A DNA stretch of 6,870 nt from Rhodospirillaceae bacterium (lineage in GTDB: Bacteria; Pseudomonadota; Alphaproteobacteria; MPNO01; UBA2964), in contig PATI01000048.1 of assembly GCA_002712335.1 (NCBI GenBank), positions 24,516 to 31,385 of the forward strand, written 5' to 3'. The notes below the pieces were generated by a model that saw only the letters and a program-made list of their open reading frames with translations, ran no database searches and had not been told where the DNA came from. Below, one piece after another: positions 1-6,548 of this stretch. The position numbers and the translations under genes are program-made. The first letter of the stretch is position 1. Every line of letters starts with the position of its first letter.

Positions 1-1
1 T

Positions 2-196
2 CACAATCTAGATGAGCGATTCAGATTAATGGAAGCCGACGAGGATTACAAACAACTCATATCATTACCCAATCCTCCCCTTGAAGACTTAATGAAGGCA
101 AAAACTGGTACATTCCTTGCGAGAGTAGCCAATGACACGATGGCTCAAGAATGCCGAACCTCTAAGAAGTTTTCTATAATGAATTTTAGCATATGA
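2..196 (+). pseudogene. Truncated amidohydrolase (ACMSD-like amidohydrolase 2 family), internal fragment
   Basis: An open frame enters from the left edge and ends at TGA 194-196, giving 64 visible residues. They read like the region roughly 40-100 residues into ACMSD-type metal-dependent amidohydrolases: LDERFRLME, then QLISLPNPPLE, then ARVANDTMAQ, matching the family pattern LDxRFxxMD ... PPLE ... ANDxMAEL. Family members usually run to about 300-350 residues, so around 230 C-terminal residues, including most of the metal-binding barrel, would be missing. After ANDTMAQ the similarity fades into a short tail and the stop. I checked the two other forward frames just after this point; both stop within a few codons and show no continuation, so a simple one-base frameshift does not restore the gene. 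The stop lies 4 bases before the next start, so the two may once have been one operon. The 5' end lies outside the window. The family call is from memory of the motif and is moderately secure; pseudogene status is inferred. Confidence 0.6.
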
Positions 197-200
197 GACT

Positions 201-2525
201 ATGTATAAGGGTGGCCAAATAAGATTGGGAGAACCTATACCCCGGATTGAAGACGAGCGCATGCTGCTAGGTAAAGCTCGATACGCGAATGATATTGCGC
301 TACCTCAACTTTGCCACGCGTACATCCTACGTTCACCGCATGCTCACGCAAAAATTCTTGAAATTGATATCACCTCTGCTGCAACCGCCCCCGGTATTCT
401 TAAAATTCTTACAGGTCAAGATGTAAAGGAAGATGAACTTGGCGATTTAACCTGCCATTCCTTCCCAGAACTACCCTCAGAGAGTAAGGCGTTTTGTCCT
501 TCGCAGCCGTTATTAGCAAATGATACGGTTCGTTTTGTTGGTGAAGGTATTGCCTTAATTATTGGAGAAACGAGGGAACAAGCGGAGGATGCCGCCGAAC
601 TATTGGTAGTCAAATATGAAGTCTTACCCGCTGTTACTTTTGTTGATGCTTACAAAAAGAAAGGAAACAAGGTATGGGAACAAGCTGACGGAAACGTTAG
701 CTTTCAAATTAAATCTGGTGATCTTAAAAAGATCGACGAAAAATTTTCGTCCGCACATCACGTAAGTGAATTAACAATCCAGTATCCTCGTACAACAGCC
801 AATACTCTTGAAACAAGATGCACCCTTGCCTATTACGACCAGACCGATGGCCGTATGACATTATGTAGTAGTACTCAAGAACCCCATGAGGTCAGACAAG
901 TTATAGCAAATACCTTAGATATCCCTCAAAATGATATTCGTGTTATGGCGTTAGATGTCGGCGGGGCCTTTGGAATGAAAGGACAAGTTTACCCAGAAGA
1001 CATTTTGGTAGTTTGGGCTGCCAGTAAATTGAACAAACCAGTGAAATGGTCAGCAACAAGAACTGAAGCCATATTAACAGACATGCACGGGCGAAGCCCT
1101 CTATCGAGAGCGTCATTAGCTTTTGATAAAAATGGGAAAATTATAGCATTCAAAACGTCAGTTACTGTAGACGTTGGCGCTTATTTAAGTATATGGGCTG
1201 GGATTCCACCCCGAAACGCCACTATAAGTTTTCCAGGCCCATATCACATTCCACATATATATGCGGAAGTCACCGCAATTTTCACTAACACTACACTGCT
1301 TGGTCCTTATCGTGGTTCAGGTAAGCCAGAAGCCACCTATACTCTGGAGCGTCTAATAAACGATGCCGCAATCAAAATGGGTTTTGACCCGATTGATCTT
1401 CGCCGCCAAAATTTAATCGGCACAGACAAAATGCCCTACAAAACTCCGGGGGGTTATGTGTATGACACCGGTGATTTCAATGGTGTTCTTCAGAAAGCTA
1501 TAAAATTAGTTAAGTGGGATCATTTTAACGACCGCAAGGCACAGTCGATAAACAAAGGACGATTACGTGGTATAGGACTAGCCCTACATTGTCAGCGCGC
1601 GGGAACGTTCTCGGAAAGAATGGAAATCCGCGTGGAACCTGATGGAGGTATCGCAGCTTACGTAGGGACACTCTCTACCGGTCAAGGCCACGAGACCATG
1701 TTTACCCAAATGATTTCCGGTTGGCTAGGAGTTCCATTAGAGGAAATTCGTATTTTTCAGGGAGATACGGACAAGTTTTTGTTCGGGCGCGGAACCTTTG
1801 CACAACGTAGCATGGCCACCGGAGGTTCAGCGCTTAAACATGCCGCTGATGAGGTAATATATAAAGGACGAAGAATTAGCGCTTGGTTACTTGAAGTTTC
1901 AGAGGCTGATATAGTTTTTAAAGATGGGGAATTTGTAGTAAACGGTACAGACCGTTCGATAACCTTTAAGGATACAGTTAAGGCTTCGTATATGGGTGCC
2001 GGTCTGCCACTTGAATTTGGCATCGGGATTGATGGTATAGGTCACCAAGAAGGCACATATAGTTTCCCAAACGGTTGCATGATTTGCGAGGCCGAGGTTG
2101 ACCCTGAAACCGGTAAAATTGAGGTTGACCGTTCTTATGCGATTGATGACGTGGGTGTTGTGGTAAATCCATTAACGTTGGAAGGTCAGCTTCATGGCTC
2201 GATAGCTCAAGGTCTTGGTGAGGCCTTGGTCGAGGAAATAATATATAATCAAAAAAATGGACAGCTTCTCACGGGCTCTTTCATGGATTACGGCTTACCT
2301 CGTGCTGACATGATGCCCGATATAATTTCAGATGTTTGGCTAAAACCATCAACTAATAATCCGTTGGGGGTAAAAGGAGGCAGCGAAGCCGGGAATTGTG
2401 GAATGCCGTCTGCAATCATTCATGCAATCTTAGATGCTCTAAAAGATTATGGTGTTACGGACCTTCCATTACCTGCTACACCCGAACGAGTTTGGAAAGT
2501 AATTAAAAACAATCATAAAGTTTAG
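201..2525 (+). CDS. Xanthine dehydrogenase family protein, molybdopterin-binding (large) subunit
   Basis: This is a 774-residue cytoplasmic molybdenum hydroxylase large subunit of the xanthine dehydrogenase/aldehyde oxidase/CoxL family, close to the usual 750-810 residues. It would hydroxylate an aldehyde or N-heterocycle at the Mo-cofactor, passing electrons to Fe-S and FAD subunits. The N-terminal a/b-hammerhead domain (about 10-150) contains RIEDERMLLGKARYANDI and RSPHAHA. The Mo-binding region follows, with Gln226 in SSTQ, GGAFGMKG at 254-261, GPYRGSGKPEA at 368-378, GQGHET at 494-499, and the base-catalyst Glu729 in GGSEAGNCG. The 368-378 loop lacks the AYXCSFR signature of true form-I CO dehydrogenase, so CO oxidation is unlikely and the substrate is unknown. 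The ATG at 201 fits, since homologues begin about 15 residues before the RxED motif; its ribosome-binding site is weak. No small Fe-S or FAD subunit gene lies in the window. Confidence 0.93.
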   Translation: MYKGGQIRLGEPIPRIEDERMLLGKARYANDIALPQLCHAYILRSPHAHAKILEIDITSAATAPGILKILTGQDVKEDELGDLTCHSFPELPSESKAFCPSQPLLANDTVRFVGEGIALIIGETREQAEDAAELLVVKYEVLPAVTFVDAYKKKGNKVWEQADGNVSFQIKSGDLKKIDEKFSSAHHVSELTIQYPRTTANTLETRCTLAYYDQTDGRMTLCSSTQEPHEVRQVIANTLDIPQNDIRVMALDVGGAFGMKGQVYPEDILVVWAASKLNKPVKWSATRTEAILTDMHGRSPLSRASLAFDKNGKIIAFKTSVTVDVGAYLSIWAGIPPRNATISFPGPYHIPHIYAEVTAIFTNTTLLGPYRGSGKPEATYTLERLINDAAIKMGFDPIDLRRQNLIGTDKMPYKTPGGYVYDTGDFNGVLQKAIKLVKWDHFNDRKAQSINKGRLRGIGLALHCQRAGTFSERMEIRVEPDGGIAAYVGTLSTGQGHETMFTQMISGWLGVPLEEIRIFQGDTDKFLFGRGTFAQRSMATGGSALKHAADEVIYKGRRISAWLLEVSEADIVFKDGEFVVNGTDRSITFKDTVKASYMGAGLPLEFGIGIDGIGHQEGTYSFPNGCMICEAEVDPETGKIEVDRSYAIDDVGVVVNPLTLEGQLHGSIAQGLGEALVEEIIYNQKNGQLLTGSFMDYGLPRADMMPDIISDVWLKPSTNNPLGVKGGSEAGNCGMPSAIIHAILDALKDYGVTDLPLPATPERVWKVIKNNHKV

Positions 2526-2549
2526 TATTAATAAAAAGTATTTTGAGTT

Positions 2550-2572
2550 AAAATCATGGGTAGATTTTTTTT
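2550..2572 (+). terminator. Weak terminator-like hairpin between the molybdenum hydroxylase and lyase genes
   Basis: AAAATC (2550-2555) can pair with GATTTT (2563-2568) around a 7-base loop, and the T run continues to 2572. The shape resembles a small intrinsic terminator or attenuator, but the stem is almost all A-T. It lies in the 61-base gap between two same-strand genes and may only reflect the AT-rich spacer. Confidence 0.2.
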
Positions 2573-2586
2573 AAAAAGAAAGTGTC

Positions 2587-3528
2587 ATGACAAAACGCCG
2601 TATTGAAGGTTCTTTCGTTGCACTAATCACACCAATGAATAGAGATGGGTCTATTGATTTTGAGGGGTTTCGTTCTCTCCTAAAGTTTCAAGAGGAAAAC
2701 GGTACTTCAGCAGTTTTAATTATGGGGTCAACGGGTGAGGTATCCATGCTTACACCGGATGAGCGTCACCTTATAATTTCTGAAACTTCTAAAATGAAAA
2801 CCGGGACAATGGAGTTTTGGTATGGTTGCTCAGGGCCAAGCACGGAGCAAACAATCAACTACGTTGAATATGCCGGCAAGGAAGGTGCCGATGGCGCAAT
2901 AATTGCTGCGCCTCCCTATATATGCGCACCTGAAGACGATATCACCGAATATTTCCTCGAAGTTGCAGACGCCAGTAATATCCCGATTGGGATATATAAC
3001 AATCCACCAAGAGTGAAAACGGACCTACAACACACCGCTATTTTACGGTTAGCTGAACACCCCAATATTATCGTTAATAAAGAATCTACAGCTCGAGTTG
3101 GCCAGATCGCCCAAACAATTTCCGGCAACCCAGACATGTCGTTGATGTGTTGCGATAGTCCGACGTTGGGACTTGTTATACCATTAATGTCACTAGGCGG
3201 TCAGGGTACGGCTAACATGTCAGGAAATTTAATCCCTCAGGAAATGGTAACAATCTCAACGCCTTGGAATGATTGGGAGGATACAATAGCTTGCCGAAAC
3301 GCATGGCTCAATAACTTACAAATGTTACATTTTACATATTCAGCTATCAATCCGGTAGCTGTAAAATGCTTAATGGAAGCCGTTGGTCTCCCCGCTGGTC
3401 CTTTGCGTAAGCCGCTAAAGCCGATTTCGCCTGAACACCTTGCTAAGGGTATTAATATTTGCCGAAAACTTGAACTTGATAAAAAGTATGGCTATCAGAT
3501 TTCAGCTGGCCTATCAGCTGCCGAATGA
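2587..3528 (+). CDS. Dihydrodipicolinate synthase/N-acetylneuraminate lyase family protein
   Basis: This 313-residue protein is a class I (Schiff-base) aldolase or lyase with a TIM-barrel fold, slightly longer than E. coli DapA. Key residues line up with E. coli DapA at a constant offset of four. The Schiff-base lysine is Lys165 (NKES), catalytic Tyr137 sits in IYNNPPR, Arg142 matches carboxylate-binding Arg138, Tyr111 matches Tyr107, and Ser48-Thr49 in GSTGE match Thr44-Thr45. It is therefore probably active on a 2-keto acid or pyruvate, but this family also includes neuraminate lyases, keto-deoxy-sugar aldolases and aromatic hydratase-aldolases. Its position behind a molybdenum hydroxylase, away from any lysine-biosynthesis gene, favours a catabolic role. 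The gap to the upstream gene is 61 bases, so cotranscription is possible. The start is preceded by a weak GAAAG-like site. It ends 13 bases from the convergent SDR stop. Confidence 0.9.
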   Translation: MTKRRIEGSFVALITPMNRDGSIDFEGFRSLLKFQEENGTSAVLIMGSTGEVSMLTPDERHLIISETSKMKTGTMEFWYGCSGPSTEQTINYVEYAGKEGADGAIIAAPPYICAPEDDITEYFLEVADASNIPIGIYNNPPRVKTDLQHTAILRLAEHPNIIVNKESTARVGQIAQTISGNPDMSLMCCDSPTLGLVIPLMSLGGQGTANMSGNLIPQEMVTISTPWNDWEDTIACRNAWLNNLQMLHFTYSAINPVAVKCLMEAVGLPAGPLRKPLKPISPEHLAKGINICRKLELDKKYGYQISAGLSAAE

Positions 3529-3541
3529 AACATTAAAGTTA

Positions 3542-4285
3542 CTAAAGGGTCAGCCCTCCATCAACGTGAATAGTTTGCCCAGTTATAAACCCCGCCTCTT
3601 TAGACAACAAAAAAGATATTAATGCTGCCGCGTCGTCTGGAGTGCCTATTCGTCCCATAGGAATTTTCTTTTCAGCGGTTTTCCATGCAGCTTTAGACAA
3701 CGCAGAGTGTCCGGAAGAATCTTTTTCTGTATAGCCCGGAGCCACGCAATTAACTGTCACGCCATCTTTTGCTAGTTGAATAGCGAGCGATTTTGCTAAC
3801 GCTTCGAGAGAAGCTTTAGCGGCCGCGGTGGCAGGAAAAAGCCCATCAATTGCAAAAACATGGGCAACAAAAGAGCTAACAACGACAATTCGACCGTAAG
3901 ATGATTTCTTGAGAAACGGTAAAGCACCGGTTGCGATATGAAAAAATGCTTCAGGCATTCCCTTTTCTGCATTAATTATTGAGTTTGCATCAACATCACC
4001 AAATAACCCTCGCTCTGCAAATCCTGCATTACTTACAATCTGGTCTACACCCCCAAGGTGAGAAACGGTTTCTAAAACGAGGTTCTCAGCGAATTTTTTA
4101 TCAGTTAAATCCCCCAGTATTGAATAAACTTCACAACCTAGCTCACGCAATTCGACAACAATTTTCTCTAGACCAGAATGATTTTTTCTCGAATGCAGCA
4201 TGTATGAGTGCCCCGGCTTCGCGATGCGCCTCGCAACAGCGGCCCCAATTCCGCTTGCCGCACCAGTTATAAGGATATTAGCCAT
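3542..4285 (-). CDS. SDR-family protein with altered catalytic tetrad
   Basis: This 247-residue protein has the length and fold signature of a classical short-chain dehydrogenase/reductase. It has the Rossmann dinucleotide motif TGAASGIG at 7-14, GDLTD at 58-62, SNAG at 85-88, the Ser137-Ser138 pair, Lys157, APGYTEKD at 182-189 and the C-terminal GFITGQTIHVDGG. Arg33-Lys34 after the second strand hints at NADP(H). The usual YxxxK active site reads TAAAK (153-157), so Thr153 stands where the catalytic Tyr belongs. A gapless alignment to FabG from GRI backwards puts Met110 in place of the catalytic Asn. Ser and Lys remain. The frame is intact and well conserved elsewhere, so this looks like a divergent subfamily rather than decay. 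The gene starts 5 bases after the CDGSH gene stop and is probably cotranscribed with it. The substrate is unknown. Confidence 0.88.
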   Translation of the reverse strand: MANILITGAASGIGAAVARRIAKPGHSYMLHSRKNHSGLEKIVVELRELGCEVYSILGDLTDKKFAENLVLETVSHLGGVDQIVSNAGFAERGLFGDVDANSIINAEKGMPEAFFHIATGALPFLKKSSYGRIVVVSSFVAHVFAIDGLFPATAAAKASLEALAKSLAIQLAKDGVTVNCVAPGYTEKDSSGHSALSKAAWKTAEKKIPMGRIGTPDDAAALISFLLSKEAGFITGQTIHVDGGLTL

Positions 4286-4290
4286 TATTT

Positions 4291-4506
4291 CTAAGTTTCA
4301 TGCGTACCATCACATAAAGGCTGGTTTTGTGTTCTTTTGCAGCCACAGAATGTTACAGCCCTGTCACGTTTTGCAACATATTGTACTGGGGATACGCTTG
4401 TTCCTTTATGTGATCCATCGCAAAAGGGCTGGGTTTTGCTTTGACCGCATGCACACCACCAGTATTCTTTACCTTCTTCAACCAACCGTTGATAATATAA
4501 TGCCAT
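4291..4506 (-). CDS. CDGSH iron-sulfur domain protein with two CDGSH motifs
   Basis: This 71-residue protein has two complete C-x-C-x(8)-C-D-G-x-H cluster sites. The first is Cys18, Cys20, Cys29, His33 (CACGQSKTQPFCDGSH) and the second Cys54, Cys56, Cys65, His69 (CGCKRTQNQPLCDGTH). Each should bind a [2Fe-2S] cluster with three Cys and one His ligand, as in the mitoNEET superfamily; the tandem layout in one short chain resembles human CISD3 and its bacterial relatives. No membrane segment or signal peptide is visible, so it is presumably a soluble cytoplasmic electron- or cluster-transfer protein. The ATG is preceded by GAAGGA 10 bases upstream, which supports the start. It is the first gene of a two-gene minus-strand unit with the SDR, and is divergent from the dioxygenase gene. 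Its exact partner cannot be read from sequence. Confidence 0.93.
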   Translation of the reverse strand: MALYYQRLVEEGKEYWWCACGQSKTQPFCDGSHKGTSVSPVQYVAKRDRAVTFCGCKRTQNQPLCDGTHET

Positions 4507-4619
4507 GATTTATTTTTCCTTCACTATTAAACTTGGTTAGTTAATTTTTAGAATGACACCAGATGGTTCACAAGTCCTAGTATTAATTTTATGCACGGTA
4601 TATTCGGAGGAAACCTATA
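4507..4619. promoter_or_regulatory. Divergent promoter region between CDGSH and dioxygenase genes
   Basis: These 113 bases separate two divergent starts, so promoters for both units are expected here. On the minus strand, TTGTGA (4573-4568) and TAAAAA (4550-4545) lie 17 bases apart as a candidate -35/-10 pair for the CDGSH-SDR unit, each matching four of six consensus bases. No convincing pair was found for the plus-strand dioxygenase gene. No clear operator palindrome was seen. Confidence 0.4.
4605..4610 (+). promoter_or_regulatory. Strong ribosome binding site of the dioxygenase gene
   Basis: CGGAGG lies 9 bases before the ATG at 4620 and is the best Shine-Dalgarno match in the window. It fixes the dioxygenase start and suggests efficient translation compared with the weakly preceded molybdenum hydroxylase and lyase genes. 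Confidence 0.75.
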
Positions 4620-5480
4620 ATGACCAAAGCTTTTAAAATCCGGCCCTTGGGTTCCGCACTTGGTGCTGAAATTTTAGACCTGAATATCGCCCAGGAGTTA
4701 GATCAAGAAACAATCCGAGGTCTTTATGAAGCATGGAGGGATAATATAGTCCTCCTTTTCAACAAGATACATATGACCCAGACAGAGCAACTACGCTTTG
4801 CAGGTTGTTTTGGCAAGGTTGGTGAACGGCCAAAGCCTAAAGAAGCCAGACCAGAGGACTACAGTAAACTAGATGATGCCTTTATGCTCGTTACAAACAT
4901 CCGTGAGAAAGGTAAACCAATCGGCACTTTACCAGATGGTGAAATGATGTTTCATCATGACACGATTTACAAACCAAAACCGCATATTGGAACCTTGTTA
5001 TATGCAATGGAGGTTCCTTCAAGGGGTGGTAATACAAAATTTACCAATCTTTACAAGGCCTATGAAGCCTTACCGAAAGCAATTAAGAAAAGAGTGGAGG
5101 GACGTAAAGCTTTGCATCTCTATGATTATGACCGAATCAAAGAGCGCAACACAGCTGAAGGAGCAGGCGAGTTGCTGGAGCACCACTCACATCCAGTCGT
5201 CATTATGCATCCACGGTCAGGCCGGAAAGCCCTTTATGTTAACCGCTTGATGACGGCAGAAATAGAGGGTTTGCCGCCCGAGGAAAGTGAAGAAATCCTT
5301 AATATAATGTTCGATATTGCTGAAAAGCCAGAGCATGTTTATGAACATATTTGGAACCCGGGCGATCTTCTTTTATGGGATAACTACTGCTCCTCCCATG
5401 CAAGAACTGATTTTCCAAGTGATGAAGTACGACTTTTACGCCGCTGCCAAATTGAGTCAGAAAGTGCACCAACGGATTAA
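4620..5480 (+). CDS. TauD/TfdA-family Fe(II)/2-oxoglutarate-dependent dioxygenase
   Basis: This 286-residue protein is close to E. coli TauD in length (283). The facial triad is visible as His112-x-Asp114 in FHHDTIY and His260 in WDNYCSSHAR. Arg271, 11 residues after the distal His, matches the 2-oxoglutarate-binding Arg266 of TauD, and Arg275 in RLLRR matches TauD Arg270, which contacts the substrate sulfonate. The conserved GGNTKF segment (136-141) and WNPGDLLLWDN are also present. The enzyme should couple 2-oxoglutarate decarboxylation to hydroxylation of a small, probably anionic substrate. Family substrates include taurine, 2,4-D and other aryloxyalkanoates, and alkyl sulfates, and the sequence does not choose among them. 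No sulfonate or sulfate transporter gene is nearby, so calling it taurine dioxygenase would be unsafe. It has a strong ribosome binding site and seems to be the first gene of its own unit. Confidence 0.93.
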   Translation: MTKAFKIRPLGSALGAEILDLNIAQELDQETIRGLYEAWRDNIVLLFNKIHMTQTEQLRFAGCFGKVGERPKPKEARPEDYSKLDDAFMLVTNIREKGKPIGTLPDGEMMFHHDTIYKPKPHIGTLLYAMEVPSRGGNTKFTNLYKAYEALPKAIKKRVEGRKALHLYDYDRIKERNTAEGAGELLEHHSHPVVIMHPRSGRKALYVNRLMTAEIEGLPPEESEEILNIMFDIAEKPEHVYEHIWNPGDLLLWDNYCSSHARTDFPSDEVRLLRRCQIESESAPTD

Positions 5481-5537
5481 AAATATAATAAGTTGTTTGC
5501 GATTACTTCCATATTTTCCCAATTTTTTTAATAAAGT

Positions 5538-5569
5538 GGGGTTGAAAGTTAGGCAACTTATAAGACCCC
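5538..5569 (+). other. Two-tier stem-loop downstream of the dioxygenase gene
   Basis: GGGGT (5538-5542) can pair with ACCCC (5565-5569). Inside it, AAGTT (5546-5550) pairs with AACTT (5555-5559) around the tetraloop AGGC, with TGA and ATAAG forming an internal loop. No T run follows directly; TTTTTT comes about 25 bases later. It could be a 3' end-protecting or terminating hairpin for the dioxygenase transcript, or a leader structure for the next gene. The folding was read by eye only. Confidence 0.35.
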
Positions 5570-5579
5570 CGCGCAATAA

Positions 5580-5591
5580 ATCAAATTTGAT
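5580..5591. repeat. 12-base perfect palindrome upstream of the membrane protein gene
   Basis: ATCAAATTTGAT is a perfect inverted repeat without spacer, 70 bases before the start of the membrane protein gene and followed by AATTTTTT. It could be a regulator half-site pair or part of a weak terminator for the dioxygenase gene. A 12-base AT-rich palindrome can easily arise by chance here. Confidence 0.25.
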
Positions 5592-5661
5592 AATTTTTTC
5601 AAAAAGTATAAACATAGTTATAGGCGACGTTGGAAAAGATTCATGTCAATAAGGTATAAAA

Positions 5662-6375
5662 ATGGATGATAAAAATCCTTATAAAATAATTCTGAATATA
5701 ATTTCCAAACTGTATCCTTATGTTCTTCTCTCATTATCATTAAAAATGTTAATATGGTTTTTTGAATCGGCTTCTTGGTGGCCAAAGATTAATAACCCCG
5801 GGATTATAATTGGTGTCATCGGCTTTGGTATAGCTATCCTCCTTGGCGCCAAACTCTCGGTGGTAAATAGCAGGCTATATTCAATAGAGGATGCGGTTTG
5901 TCGTATTGTTGGTTCACTCAGAATATTCGTAAATAAAAAAAATGTAAGTAAAGATATTAAAGGTTGGGCTGAAAACTTCGAAGTCACGCTATTTGACCCA
6001 GCTAAAGAAGGCATCGTGTCGATGAGAAATCAAACCGATATTTTAATAAAAAAACTCGTAACGGAAGGACATGATGGACCTAATTTATCTGGCTTCAGCA
6101 GGGATGTATCTTATGTTCTGCATCGTTCGACAGCAGAGATTCCTGTCGCATATGAATATTTTTTAACAATGATCAGCATTCTATATACTCTAATGATAGC
6201 TGTTATGTTACCAGGCATTGCAGGATTTATTGCGATTTTAATTGTCGTTGTGGTTTTAATGGGGGCGGCTGTAATAATTGAAGATATGGACCACCCCCTA
6301 GACAATTCTCCGACATCTTTAATTGTGGTCAACCTAGAACCACTGAGACATTTTATTGGACAAAATAAAGCCTAA
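5662..6375 (+). CDS. Hypothetical four-helix inner-membrane protein, weakly bestrophin-like
   Basis: I do not firmly recognise this 237-residue protein. Four hydrophobic segments are visible at about 16-34, 47-66, 166-184 and 186-206, with a polar stretch of roughly 100 residues between the second and third that is probably cytoplasmic. The segment IAILLGAKLSVVNSRLYSIED (58-78, with a Gly-Arg-rich continuation) and the C-terminal IEDMDHPLDN after the last helix recall the Arg-rich loop after helix 2 and the acidic 'EDPF' loop of bestrophin-like channels (bestrophin/DUF4239 group), but the similarity is weak. There is no signal peptide other than helix 1. The start has TAAGG 7 bases upstream. 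The gap from the dioxygenase gene is 181 bases, so it probably has its own promoter. It is convergent with the rhodanese gene. The coding assignment is solid; the function is not. Confidence 0.8.
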   Translation: MDDKNPYKIILNIISKLYPYVLLSLSLKMLIWFFESASWWPKINNPGIIIGVIGFGIAILLGAKLSVVNSRLYSIEDAVCRIVGSLRIFVNKKNVSKDIKGWAENFEVTLFDPAKEGIVSMRNQTDILIKKLVTEGHDGPNLSGFSRDVSYVLHRSTAEIPVAYEYFLTMISILYTLMIAVMLPGIAGFIAILIVVVVLMGAAVIIEDMDHPLDNSPTSLIVVNLEPLRHFIGQNKA

Positions 6376-6548
6376 AAATAAAAAGATTTATTGTAGTGCT
6401 GATATAAAGGGACGGGTACACCCCCGACTTCTAAATTGCTACTGCATCTGCAAAATTCAGGATTAAAAACAGTCTTCGTTTCCTAATGTAGCCCCATCGT
6501 TGTGCTAAAACTTCTTAAATACTTTTTAAATGAAGACGGAACAACTTA
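6376..6548. other. Non-coding gap between convergent genes
   Basis: These 173 bases lie between the stops of the membrane protein and rhodanese genes. No gene longer than a few codons with a ribosome binding site was seen. Only a very short stem, CGGG (6413-6416) with CCCG (6423-6426), is visible, without a T run, so no confident terminator can be assigned. Confidence 0.5.

Noticed and set aside
1757..2172. Minus-strand reading frames inside the molybdenum hydroxylase gene
   Set aside because: They lie opposite conserved catalytic regions of a solid gene and carry no recognisable motif.
201..2525. Naming the molybdenum hydroxylase coxL (CO dehydrogenase)
   Set aside because: The loop reads GPYRGSGKPEA and lacks the AYXCSFR signature of form-I CO dehydrogenase.
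3979..4508. Plus-strand reading frames of 97 and 102 codons opposite the SDR and CDGSH genes
   Set aside because: Both are antisense to genes with clear motifs and have unlikely residue composition and no good ribosome binding site.
4599..4604. TATATT as a -10 box for the dioxygenase gene
   Set aside because: It touches the ribosome binding site, leaving almost no leader, and no -35-like hexamer lies at a suitable distance.
4620..5480. Naming the dioxygenase tauD (taurine dioxygenase)
   Set aside because: Cofactor residues are shared by the whole TauD/TfdA family, and no taurine or sulfonate transporter gene lies nearby to support the specific substrate.
5317..5652. A 111-codon plus-strand reading frame overlapping the 3' end of the dioxygenase gene and most of the following gap
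   Set aside because: It overlaps a well-supported gene in another frame, has no ribosome binding site, and its translation shows no family motif.
6471..6537. Inverted GTCTTC ... GAAGAC pair in the gap before the rhodanese gene
   Set aside because: Six bases separated by about 55 bases are expected by chance, and no compact hairpin or T run follows.
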